This document shows, in pieces, positions 1 to 6,886 of a stretch of 21,469 bases of DNA (its first letter is position 1; each line of letters starts with the position of its first letter). Under the pieces are notes generated by a model. That model ran no database searches. It was not told the origin of the DNA and saw only the letters and a list, made by a program, of their open reading frames with translations. The position numbers and the translations under genes are program-made. Source of the stretch: SZAS-103 sp038216155 (lineage in GTDB: Bacteria; Pseudomonadota; Gammaproteobacteria; Xanthomonadales; Xanthomonadaceae). The stretch spans positions 1 through 21,469 of the forward strand of contig JBBQQH010000047.1 of the NCBI GenBank assembly GCA_038216155.1, written 5' to 3'.

Positions 1-49
1 ATCAAGTCGCCACGTTCAGTGCTCCGGGCCGCCGAACGCTTCCGGTCGG

Positions 50-120
50 CCCTCGTGCGCAGGGGTAGCCCAGAGACTGTCAGCTCTCCCCAGTCTCTGG
101 GCTACCCCTGCGCGCGAGGG
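50..120. repeat. Long inverted repeat (30-bp arms), likely dispersed palindromic element
   Basis: Arms at 50-79 and 91-120 are reverse complements over 30 positions with a single mismatch (T at 55 against the position expected to be C), around an 11-nt loop at 80-90. The inner part carries GTAG (65-68) and the matching CTAC (102-105). There is no T-run after either arm, so it does not look like a classical intrinsic terminator. Nothing else gene-like is visible in 1-225. It resembles the REP/MITE-type intergenic palindromes common in Xanthomonadales, but copy number cannot be judged from this window. An alternative role is a transcription or RNA-stability barrier between an upstream gene outside the window and gcdH. 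Confidence 0.75.
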
Positions 121-225
121 ACGAGTCGAGAACCCAAGCACGCAGTGGCAGCCGCGAAACACCGTGGCGCCGCAACTCGGCATAGGCCGATACAATGGCG
201 GTTTCCCGCGACGGAACTGCCGCAA

Positions 226-1389
226 ATGGCCTTGCACCCCTACGACCTGTACGACATCCGCTCCCTGCTCAGCGAAGAAGAGCGCGCAGTCCAGGACACC
301 GTCGCCCGCTTCACCGACGAGCGCGTGCTGCCGATTATTGGTGACTGCTTCGATCAGGGTCGATTCCCCCATGAGCTGGTGCCGGAAATTGCTGAGCTCG
401 GCCTGCTCGGTTCGTCGTTGCCGGAGCAGTACGGCGGCCACGGCCTCAATTCGGTCTGCTACGGATTGATCTGCCAGGAACTCGAGCGCGGCGATTCGGG
501 CATCCGCAGTTTCGTCAGCGTGCAGTCGTCGCTGTGCATGTATCCGATCTTCGCCTACGGCAGCGAGGAACAACGCATGCGCTGGCTGCCCGACATGGCA
601 GCCGGCAAAGCCATCGGCTGCTTCGGCTTGACTGAGCCGCAAGGTGGCTCCGACCCGGCCAACATGAAAACGCATGCGAAGCGCGATGGCGACGACTGGA
701 TCATCAACGGCGCCAAGATGTGGATCACCAATGGCAATCTTGCGGATGTCGCCATCGTCTGGGCGATGACCGACGAGGGCATCCAGGGCTTCCTCGTCGA
801 GAAGGGCATGAAGGGCTTCACCGCGCAGGAAGTGCACAAGAAGATGAGCCTGCGCGCGTCCGTGACTTCAGCATTGTTTTTCGACGACGTGCGCGTGCCG
901 GAAGCCAACCGCTTGCCGAACGTGAAAGGCCTCAAAGGTCCGCTCGGCTGCCTGACGCAGGCACGGTATGGCATTACCTGGGGCCCGATCGGCGCCGCGC
1001 AGGCATGCCTGCAGGAAGCCTTGAAATACGGTGCTGAGCGCATCGTGTTCAACCGTCCAATCACCTCCAATCAGGCTGTTCAGCTCAAGCTCGCTGACAT
1101 GGCGCGTCGCATCACCATGGCGCAGTTGCTGTCGCTGCAGCTCGGTCGGTTGAAGGACGCCGGCAAGATGCAGCCGACGCAGGTGTCTCTGGCGAAGTGG
1201 AACAACGTGCGCATGGCGATCGACATCGCCCGCGAAGCGCGCGACATCCTCGGCGGCGCCGGCATCACCACCGAGCATTGCCCAATCCGCCACGCACTGA
1301 ACCTCGAGTCGGTGATCACTTATGAAGGCACGGAAACGGTGCATCAACTGGTCGTCGGCCGCGAGCTGACCGGCATCAACGCGTTTTGA
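226..1389 (+). CDS. gcdH: Glutaryl-CoA dehydrogenase (acyl-CoA dehydrogenase family)
   Basis: The 387-residue product is an FAD flavoprotein predicted to oxidise and decarboxylate glutaryl-CoA to crotonyl-CoA in lysine/tryptophan/glutarate breakdown, passing electrons to ETF. The sequence follows mitochondrial GCDH closely: the DSGxRSxxSVQSSL segment with the arginine that contacts the substrate carboxylate, the FAD-loop stretch CFGLTEPQGGSDP, WITNG, and the C-terminal YEGTETVHQLVVGRELTGI in which the glutamate of YEGT is the catalytic base. Length fits the family (about 390). The reading frame is open back to the window start, but the upstream part crosses the hairpin repeat and is not protein-like, so the ATG at 226 (MALHPYDLYD) is chosen; its Shine-Dalgarno is poor. 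The gst gene follows after 51 bp. No CoA-transferase or regulator is beside it. The alternative is another short-chain acyl-CoA dehydrogenase, which I think unlikely. Confidence 0.93.
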   Translation: MALHPYDLYDIRSLLSEEERAVQDTVARFTDERVLPIIGDCFDQGRFPHELVPEIAELGLLGSSLPEQYGGHGLNSVCYGLICQELERGDSGIRSFVSVQSSLCMYPIFAYGSEEQRMRWLPDMAAGKAIGCFGLTEPQGGSDPANMKTHAKRDGDDWIINGAKMWITNGNLADVAIVWAMTDEGIQGFLVEKGMKGFTAQEVHKKMSLRASVTSALFFDDVRVPEANRLPNVKGLKGPLGCLTQARYGITWGPIGAAQACLQEALKYGAERIVFNRPITSNQAVQLKLADMARRITMAQLLSLQLGRLKDAGKMQPTQVSLAKWNNVRMAIDIAREARDILGGAGITTEHCPIRHALNLESVITYEGTETVHQLVVGRELTGINAF

Positions 1390-1440
1390 TTTTCTGAGTC
1401 CTTCTTCCGCTGGCGGAAGGACCAAGACAGGCGAACAAAT

Positions 1441-2064
1441 GTGCTGACCGTCTATGGAATGTCGACTTCCGGCAACTGCCACAAATTGCGGCTGTTGCTG
1501 AATCAGTTGCAGATGCCGTTTCGATGGATCGAGATCGATAGCGCGCACGGGCAGACGCGCACGCCGGAGTACCTGGCGAAAAATCCGAACGGCAAGGTGC
1601 CGATGATCGAGCTGGACGACGGCCAGATCATGGTCGAGTCGAACGCGATCCTGTGTTGGCTCGCCGATGGCACGCACTATTTCGAAGGCGATGCGTGGCA
1701 ACGTGCGCAAACCTTGTCGTGGATGTTCTTCGAGCAGTACAGCCATGAGCCGTATATTGCTGTGGCACGTTTCATTTGCCTGTTCACACCGACGGATTCG
1801 CCGCGTCGGGCGGAGTTGAAGCGCCTGCACGAGCGCGGTTACCAGGCGCTGGCGGTGATGGAACAGCATCTGACCAAAGCGGCGTGGTTCAGTGGTGCGC
1901 GATACGGCATCGCCGACATCGCGTTGTTTGCCTATACCGATGTCGCCGCGCATGGCGGTTTCGAGTTGGTGCCGTATCCAGCAATTCGCGCGTGGCTTGA
2001 TCGAGTGCTCACGCAGCCTGAATTCATGGCAATGCCGAAGCACGCAGAAGAAGACATCCGCTGA
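1441..2064 (+). CDS. Glutathione S-transferase family protein
   Basis: The 207-residue soluble protein has the usual GST layout. The N-terminal thioredoxin-like half (about 1-78) carries the GKVP loop with the cis-proline (51-54) and the glutathione-binding ES pair (66-67). A helical half (about 88-205) follows, with the conserved WFSGxxYxIADIALFAYTD helix-capping stretch. The likely active-site region is STSGNCHK (8-15), so a Ser or Cys enzyme is more plausible than a Tyr type. The start is GTG 1441; the overlapping ATG at 1439 runs into a stop after two codons. It lies 51 bp after gcdH with only a weak hairpin between, so cotranscription is possible. The substrate cannot be told from sequence; it may conjugate electrophiles or act as a disulfide-bond reductase. 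Confidence 0.85.
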   Translation: MLTVYGMSTSGNCHKLRLLLNQLQMPFRWIEIDSAHGQTRTPEYLAKNPNGKVPMIELDDGQIMVESNAILCWLADGTHYFEGDAWQRAQTLSWMFFEQYSHEPYIAVARFICLFTPTDSPRRAELKRLHERGYQALAVMEQHLTKAAWFSGARYGIADIALFAYTDVAAHGGFELVPYPAIRAWLDRVLTQPEFMAMPKHAEEDIR

Positions 2065-2146
2065 TCTCGCATCCCGTAATCTGACACCCGTTAACTGAGC
2101 TTGCCGGCCGACGCAGTGCGTGCGGCATCAACGTGAAAACGCCGCC

Positions 2147-4429
2147 ATGAACGCAATTGCCACGCCGATTCCAGCCCGCCACAAAAACGTGAATCGCGCC
2201 GAGGTTTGCGATCACAACTTCATCGAGTTCGTGCAGCAGTGGCACGGGCAGGCGCGGCAATCGCCGGCGCCGGATTCGTCGGTGCTGGACGACAGCCTTT
2301 GCACAGCCCGCGATTTTCTTGAATTGTTCGAATCGCAACTGATCTCGCGCCATCTGGATTTGATGGCACGCGTGCTGCGCGTGCAGCAGAAGGTGTTCTA
2401 CACGATTGGTTCAAGCGGCCATGAAGGCAACGCGATGGTCGCGCGGCTGACGCGACATACCGATCCAGCCTTTTTGCATTACCGCAGTGGCGCGTTCATG
2501 GCCGAGCGTTTTCGCAAGTGGCCAGCGGCCGATGGCAAGCCGATGGATCCGATCATGGATTCGGCATTGAGTTTTGCCGCCAGCAAGGCAGACCCGATTT
2601 CCGGCGGTCGGCACAAGGTGTGGGGTAGCAAGCCGCTGTGGGTGTTGCCGCAAACTTCGACCATTGCCTCGCACCTGCCCAAGGCACTCGGTACTGCGAT
2701 CGCCATCGAACAAGCTCGGCGCATCGGCCATGCGTTGCCGATTCCTGCCGACAGCATCTCGATTTGTTCGTTCGGCGATGCCTCGAGCAATCATGCGACC
2801 GCACAGACCGCGTTCAATGCGGCAGCGTGGACGGCGTATCAAGGGCTGCCAGCGCCGGTGTTGTTCGTGTGCGAAGACAACGGCATTGGCATCTCGGTGA
2901 AGACGCCCAGTGGCTGGGTGGCGCGTAACTATGCCGAGCGTCGCGACCTGGATTATTTCTATGCTGACGGGCTGGATTTGGCCGCTGGCTTCGAGCAGGT
3001 CGCCCACGCCGTGCACCATTGCCGCAGCACGCGACGGCCGACCTTTCTGCATCTGGGCACGACCCGGATCATGGGCCATGCCGGCACCGACTTTGAAATC
3101 GAGTGGCGCAGCATCGAGGAACTGATGGCGGTCGAGGCTTCCGATCCGCTGCTGCGATCGGCAGCGATCGCACTCGAGTCGGGCGTGATGTCGCAGGATG
3201 AGCTGCTACAACTGTACGAAACCATCCGCGGCAAGTGTTTCGCAGCGGCAGAACAAGCCGACCAACTGCCCAAGCTCGACAACCTCGCCGACGTGATCGC
3301 GCCACTGGCGCCGTATTCGCCGAAGGAAGTAGTCGTGCTCGCTTGTCGCGCAGACTTCAATGAAAAGCGCGTCGCCGCATTCGGCAGTGCGGAAAAGTTG
3401 CCCGAGAACCAGCCGCCACGGCACCTCGCCATCCTGATCAACAACGCGTTGCACGATCTGTTTTGCCAATACCCCGAGGCGCTGCTGTTTGGCGAGGACG
3501 TGGCGCAAAAGGGCGGCGTTTACACGGTGACGCGTGGGCTGCAGAAGGCGTTCAAGGGCGCGCGCGTATTCAATACGCTGCTGGATGAAACCATGATCCT
3601 TGGCTTGGCCCAGGGCTACGCCAACATGGGCATGTTGCCGTTGCCTGAGATCCAGTACCTCGCGTATTTCCACAATGCCTGCGACCAGATCCGCGGCGAG
3701 GCATGCTCGCTGCAATTCTTCAGCAATGGACAGTTCCGCAATCCGATGGTGATGCGTATTGCCTCGCTGGGTTACCAGAAAGGCTTTGGCGGGCACTTTC
3801 ACAACGACACCTCAATCACTGCCTTGCGCGACATTCCTGGTCTTGTGGTCGGTTGTCCGTCGCGCGGTGACGACGCGGCGACGATGCTGCGCACGCTGGC
3901 GGCATTAGCCAAGGTCGATGGCCGTGTGTGCGCGTTCCTTGAACCCATAGCGCTGTACATGACCAAGGATCTGCACGAGGCCGGCGACGGTGGCTGGCTG
4001 ACGCGCTATCCGCCGCCGGGCGAGGCGATGCCGTTGGGATCCGAGCGTGTGTATGCGCCGGGCGCGACGGATCTGGTGGTATTCACCTTCGGCAATGGCG
4101 TGCCGATGAGCCTGCGCGCTGCACGCACGATCGAATCGGCGCAGGGCTGGAAGGTGCGGGTGGTCGACTTGCGCTGGCTGCAGCCCTTGAATGCCGAGGC
4201 AATTGCCCGCCACGCCGGCGAGTGTGAACGCGTGCTGGTCGTGGACGAGGGCCGCCGCAGTGCGGGCGTGGGCGAGGGCATCATCACCGCGATCGTCGAG
4301 GCCGGGCTGGGTGCGCGCCCGATCGGCCGCGTCGTCGGTGTCGACACCTACACGCCACTGGCCGGCGCGGCGTTACTGGTACTGCCATCGGAGGCCGATA
4401 TCGTGGCGATGGCCGCTTCACTCGCCTGA
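2147..4429 (+). CDS. Fused alpha/beta thiamine-diphosphate 2-oxoacid dehydrogenase E1 component
   Basis: The single chain of about 760 residues joins both E1 subunits that are usually separate genes. The alpha-like half holds the thiamine diphosphate/Mg site: GDASSN starting at residue 210 and the closing DNG at 244-246, a variant of the GDG...NN motif. The beta-like half begins near residue 430 with LLFGEDVAQKGGVYTVT, then LLDETMILGLAQG, and ends with a transketolase-C-type domain (VVDEGRRSAGVGEGI). Such enzymes decarboxylate pyruvate, branched-chain 2-oxoacids or acetoin and acylate a lipoyl E2. No E2, E3 or lipoate gene lies in the window, so partner and substrate are unknown. The start is set at ATG 2147; an in-frame GTG at 2120 would add nine residues. 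Confidence is high for the class and low for the substrate. Confidence 0.85.
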   Translation: MNAIATPIPARHKNVNRAEVCDHNFIEFVQQWHGQARQSPAPDSSVLDDSLCTARDFLELFESQLISRHLDLMARVLRVQQKVFYTIGSSGHEGNAMVARLTRHTDPAFLHYRSGAFMAERFRKWPAADGKPMDPIMDSALSFAASKADPISGGRHKVWGSKPLWVLPQTSTIASHLPKALGTAIAIEQARRIGHALPIPADSISICSFGDASSNHATAQTAFNAAAWTAYQGLPAPVLFVCEDNGIGISVKTPSGWVARNYAERRDLDYFYADGLDLAAGFEQVAHAVHHCRSTRRPTFLHLGTTRIMGHAGTDFEIEWRSIEELMAVEASDPLLRSAAIALESGVMSQDELLQLYETIRGKCFAAAEQADQLPKLDNLADVIAPLAPYSPKEVVVLACRADFNEKRVAAFGSAEKLPENQPPRHLAILINNALHDLFCQYPEALLFGEDVAQKGGVYTVTRGLQKAFKGARVFNTLLDETMILGLAQGYANMGMLPLPEIQYLAYFHNACDQIRGEACSLQFFSNGQFRNPMVMRIASLGYQKGFGGHFHNDTSITALRDIPGLVVGCPSRGDDAATMLRTLAALAKVDGRVCAFLEPIALYMTKDLHEAGDGGWLTRYPPPGEAMPLGSERVYAPGATDLVVFTFGNGVPMSLRAARTIESAQGWKVRVVDLRWLQPLNAEAIARHAGECERVLVVDEGRRSAGVGEGIITAIVEAGLGARPIGRVVGVDTYTPLAGAALLVLPSEADIVAMAASLA

Positions 4430-4450
4430 CAACGTACACTTGAGCAACGG

Positions 4451-4486
4451 GTGACCCGCCCGCGTCCCTGGCCTATCATTCCGGCA
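4451..4486 (+). promoter_or_regulatory. Candidate sigma-70 promoter giving a leaderless mRNA
   Basis: A -35-like GTGACC (4451-4456, four of six matches to TTGACA), a 17-bp spacer and a -10-like TATCAT (4474-4479, five of six) precede the ATG at 4486. A start point about seven bases after the -10 falls on the A of the ATG, and no Shine-Dalgarno is visible, so the transcript would be leaderless. This is inference from consensus and spacing. Confidence 0.4.
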
Positions 4487-5394
4487 TGTCCCAGACCCAG
4501 CCCTGCACGATCCTGTTTGCCGATGTCAGCGGCAGCACGCGCTTGTTCGAACAGAAAGGCGATGTCGAGGCTAGGCGCCTGATCTCCGCGGTTCTCACCG
4601 CGTTGACCATCGTCTGCGAGCAGCACGGCGGGCGCCTGATCAAGACCATCGGCGACGAGATCATGTGCACCTTTCGCGGTGCGCTGCAGGGCGTGCTGGC
4701 GGCGTGCGACATGCAGCGCAAGATGGCGCGCGACATCGACTTCGTGCGCGACAATCTCGCGGTGCGAATCGGCCTGCACCACGGCGAGGCCTTGTTCGAG
4801 GGCGATGACGTGTTCGGCGACGCGGTCAACGTGGCTGCGCGCATGACCTCCATCGCCAAGCGCGAACAGATCGTCACCACCTCAAATTCGCTGCGCGATC
4901 TCACCGGTCCGCCGATTTCCACCCGCAGCCTGGGTCGCGCTCGGGTCAGCGGCAAACTGTTGCCGATCGAGATCGTGGACGTGATCTGGCAGGAAGACAC
5001 CTCTGGCATGACCACCGTGCAACGCGCCGTACGCACCAGCGAAAGCGAGCCGCAGTCGCAGATTTTGATGCTGCAGTACCGCGATCAAAGCGTCGAACTG
5101 AACCCGGAATCGGAGCCTTTCACGCTGGGCAGGGAAGTGGGCAACGGACTGGTGATCGTGGCCGACTGGGTCAGCCGCACCCACGCGATGATCGAATACA
5201 AGCGCGGCTATTTTGTGCTTTCCGACCGTTCTACCAATGGCACCTGGGTGTGTCTGGGCGAAGATGACGAACTGCGCCTCAATCGCGACGAAATCCACCT
5301 GCGTAAAACCGGCACGATCAGCCTGGGCAAGGGCATGGCGATGAACACCGCCGATCTCGTCAAGTTTGACTGCCTGGCCTGCAAGGATGGGTGA
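4486..5394 (+). CDS. Class III adenylate/guanylate cyclase with C-terminal FHA domain
   Basis: The 302-residue cytosolic protein has no transmembrane or signal segment. The cyclase domain (about 7-170) retains the full catalytic set: metal aspartates D13 (FADVSGST) and D57 (IGDEI), purine-recognition K53 and D108, and transition-state N115 and R119 (VNVAAR). K53/D108 at the purine positions argues for ATP and cAMP rather than cGMP. The FHA domain (about 195-295) shows GR (215-216), SRTH (230-233) and NG (251-252), the phosphothreonine-binding set. Cyclase activity may therefore be steered by a Ser/Thr kinase substrate, but no kinase is encoded nearby. A likely leaderless promoter sits just upstream. 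The lipoprotein gene begins within 40 bp of its stop and may be cotranscribed. Confidence 0.9.
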   Translation: MSQTQPCTILFADVSGSTRLFEQKGDVEARRLISAVLTALTIVCEQHGGRLIKTIGDEIMCTFRGALQGVLAACDMQRKMARDIDFVRDNLAVRIGLHHGEALFEGDDVFGDAVNVAARMTSIAKREQIVTTSNSLRDLTGPPISTRSLGRARVSGKLLPIEIVDVIWQEDTSGMTTVQRAVRTSESEPQSQILMLQYRDQSVELNPESEPFTLGREVGNGLVIVADWVSRTHAMIEYKRGYFVLSDRSTNGTWVCLGEDDELRLNRDEIHLRKTGTISLGKGMAMNTADLVKFDCLACKDG

Positions 5395-5399
5395 GTGTC

Positions 5400-5420
5400 G
5401 GGGAACGGGGAACGGGGAAC
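5400..5420 (+). repeat. Heptanucleotide tandem repeat, GGGGAAC x 3
   Basis: Three exact contiguous copies of a 7-bp unit fill the gap between the cyclase stop (5392-5394) and the ATG at 5431. The unit length is not a multiple of three, and GTG codons at 5391 and 5395 lie upstream in different frames, so a change in copy number would alter which of them is in frame with the lipoprotein. Tandem heptamers of the GGGGAAY type occur as dispersed short repeats in several bacterial genomes. Confidence 0.9.
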
Positions 5421-5430
5421 GATACAAGCG

Positions 5431-5796
5431 ATGGACGTTGGCTTCCTCTTAAGATTTCTTGCAGGTTTGGCCGCATCGATCGTCCTGCTTGCTGGTTGTT
5501 CGGATACGTCATGGGTGTCCACCCCGGCCTGCTTCGACAAGCGTCCGATATTCAAACCGTTGAATCCCTATGAGAAGAAGGCGCTTGCGGAGTCACAGCG
5601 TCGATCGCACACGCGGTGTTCTCGCAAAAATAACCGGTGCGGCTTCAATGTCGGGTCCTCGCCCGATGAAACGATCAGCGTCGCCATACAACGGGCCGGG
5701 ATCAGCCAGCCCGGCGAGTGCGTTTACATTCCGGGTGCCGACATCGACATGTACGACAAGAACGGCACGTTCGTAGCATCGACGCCCGGGATGTAG
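5431..5796 (+). CDS. Small predicted lipoprotein of unknown function
   Basis: The 121-residue product is not a family I recognise. Residues 6-22 form a hydrophobic segment ending in the lipobox LLAGC with C23 as the expected lipidated cysteine; the next residue is Ser, which favours outer-membrane sorting by the Lol system encoded downstream in this window. The mature part has four further cysteines (C34, C63, C70, C97) that could make two disulfides, a basic stretch at 57-68, and a C-terminal YIPGADIDMYDKNG segment. The start is ATG 5431; GTG 5395, directly after the cyclase stop, is in frame and would lengthen the signal peptide by twelve residues. Local GC looks lower than in neighbouring genes, which may mean acquisition or weak constraint. 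It could be cotranscribed with the FHA-cyclase. Confidence 0.65.
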   Translation: MDVGFLLRFLAGLAASIVLLAGCSDTSWVSTPACFDKRPIFKPLNPYEKKALAESQRRSHTRCSRKNNRCGFNVGSSPDETISVAIQRAGISQPGECVYIPGADIDMYDKNGTFVASTPGM

Positions 5797-5859
5797 ACCA
5801 AGTTGTTGTAGGTCAAACCCTAATTGTTTGAGAACTTGCGATCTATTTTGCTATTGCTC

Positions 5860-5893
5860 GTCATTCCCGCTTTCGCCGGAATAGCGATCCAGG
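5860..5893. repeat. dRS3-like dispersed repeat between convergent genes
   Basis: ATTCCC (5863-5868), eight bases, then CGGAAT (5877-5882), followed by GATCCAGG, matches the widespread ATTCCC-N8-GGGAAT palindrome (dRS3 of Neisseria and similar elements in many proteobacteria) with one base different and a small AGC interruption before GATCCAGG. On the - strand it reads as the telltale IPAKAGMT peptide seen when such repeats are translated. It lies between the lipoprotein gene and ygfZ, which converge here, and its palindrome could help end transcription from either side. Confidence 0.7.
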
Positions 5894-5898
5894 AGCTT

Positions 5899-6858
5899 TT
5901 ATCGCGCCAGTCCCTCCAGCAACGGTAGTTTGTGACATGCATCGCCGCCGCATTCCCATCCACTCGCGGGTCTCTCAACCGCCAGCACCGCCAGTGCTTC
6001 GTTACCGGCGAAGGAGACAATCGTGCCGATCGCGCGGCCTTCGGCGCTGACTTGTGCGTTGTCTGTGAGCGCATTGCCAATAATCCGGACCAACTCGCGT
6101 TTGGCCTGCCCAAGATAGTGCGTTCGGGCCACGATTTCCTGGCCGGGATAGCAGCCTTTCTTCAGGCTGTAGGCGTTGAGCCGATCCAGCGACAGCATTT
6201 GCGGGGTCCATTGTTCGGATTGCGCGGCCGACAGGCGCGGCAGGCCATGGGCGATGTCGAATGCTTGCCAGCGATTGGCGGCGGTGTGATCGCCCTCGAC
6301 TCCGGCGTTGGCGACCGATTTCAACTGTAGCCAGCGATTCTCAATCGCAGTGCCCATGTCAAGAGAGATCACTTCATCGAACTGGGCGCTGGATCCGTCG
6401 ACGCGCAGGATCTGCGTTGGCGCTCTCGCCGTTGCATCAGGGTTCAACGCATAGGGATGTGTGAATTCTGCAGCCATGGTGACGGTCGAGTGAAGTTCGT
6501 GCGCGTCTGGATGCTCGGCACAGAGCAAGGCAAACGCACCGATGTCATCGCGCACGCGCAGCACGACTTTGCTGCGGAACACTAAACGTTGCATTCGCTG
6601 CGCCAGCTCGGCCGCAGCAACATCCGGCGAAACAAGCCAGTAGCGGTCGGAACCCACCGCGAGCAGCGCAAAGATCGCAATCACGCGACCCTTGGGATTG
6701 AGCCATCCATTCCATTGCCAATGACCGGTGTGCAGCGTGCGCAAGTCGTTCATTAACTGCGCCTGCAGGAACGCGTTGGCGTCGGTGCCGGTGGCCTCCA
6801 GCACCTCCCAACCTGGTAGCCGGTGAGGCTGCGCCGGCGTGTCTTGCTTGTGCTGCAT
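5899..6858 (-). CDS. ygfZ: YgfZ/GcvT-like folate-binding Fe-S protein
   Basis: The 319-residue protein belongs to the YgfZ family (bacterial relative of mitochondrial IBA57), tetrahydrofolate-binding proteins that help keep certain Fe-S enzymes active. The diagnostic signature is present as KKGCYPGQEIVAR (233-245), with the essential cysteine at 236. An N-terminal GcvT-like region has FLQAQLMNDLR (30-40) and NPKGRV (54-59). The start is the ATG at 6858; the frame stays open to 6912 but the extra residues are not family-like. It is divergent from the SDHAF4-like gene with under 30 bp between starts. Its position beside a complex II operon with three Fe-S clusters in SdhB is suggestive, though a specific link is inference. 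Confidence 0.9.
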   Translation of the reverse strand: MQHKQDTPAQPHRLPGWEVLEATGTDANAFLQAQLMNDLRTLHTGHWQWNGWLNPKGRVIAIFALLAVGSDRYWLVSPDVAAAELAQRMQRLVFRSKVVLRVRDDIGAFALLCAEHPDAHELHSTVTMAAEFTHPYALNPDATARAPTQILRVDGSSAQFDEVISLDMGTAIENRWLQLKSVANAGVEGDHTAANRWQAFDIAHGLPRLSAAQSEQWTPQMLSLDRLNAYSLKKGCYPGQEIVARTHYLGQAKRELVRIIGNALTDNAQVSAEGRAIGTIVSFAGNEALAVLAVERPASGWECGGDACHKLPLLEGLAR

Positions 6859-6886
6859 CGGCGTGGGTCTTAGACTGGATGCGTGA
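6848..6886 (+). promoter_or_regulatory. Candidate promoter for the SDHAF4-sdh operon
   Basis: TTGTGC (6848-6853), a 17-bp spacer and TAGACT (6871-6876) form a sigma-70-like pair. The predicted start near 6883 coincides with a GTG-ATG pair at 6883/6886, so this would again be leaderless. It overlaps the first codons of ygfZ on the other strand. The support is consensus and spacing only. Confidence 0.3.

Noticed and set aside
191..196. TACAAT as a -10 box for gcdH
   Set aside because: The hexamer is good, but no acceptable -35 lies 16-18 bp upstream; it is left as a weak possibility only.
1404..1419. Hairpin between gcdH and gst as a terminator
   Set aside because: The six-base-pair stem with a CTGG loop has no following T-run, so it would stop transcription poorly.
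1439..1441. ATG as the gst start
   Set aside because: It hits a stop codon after two codons; the overlapping GTG at 1441 opens the real frame.
868..2043. Long - strand reading frame (391 codons) opposite gcdH and gst
   Set aside because: It lies opposite two clearly recognised genes, has no family motifs, and such antisense frames are expected in GC-rich DNA.
5400..5420. Heptamer repeats as part of a CRISPR or iteron array
   Set aside because: Units are contiguous, without spacers, only three in number and far too short; no replication or Cas gene is near.
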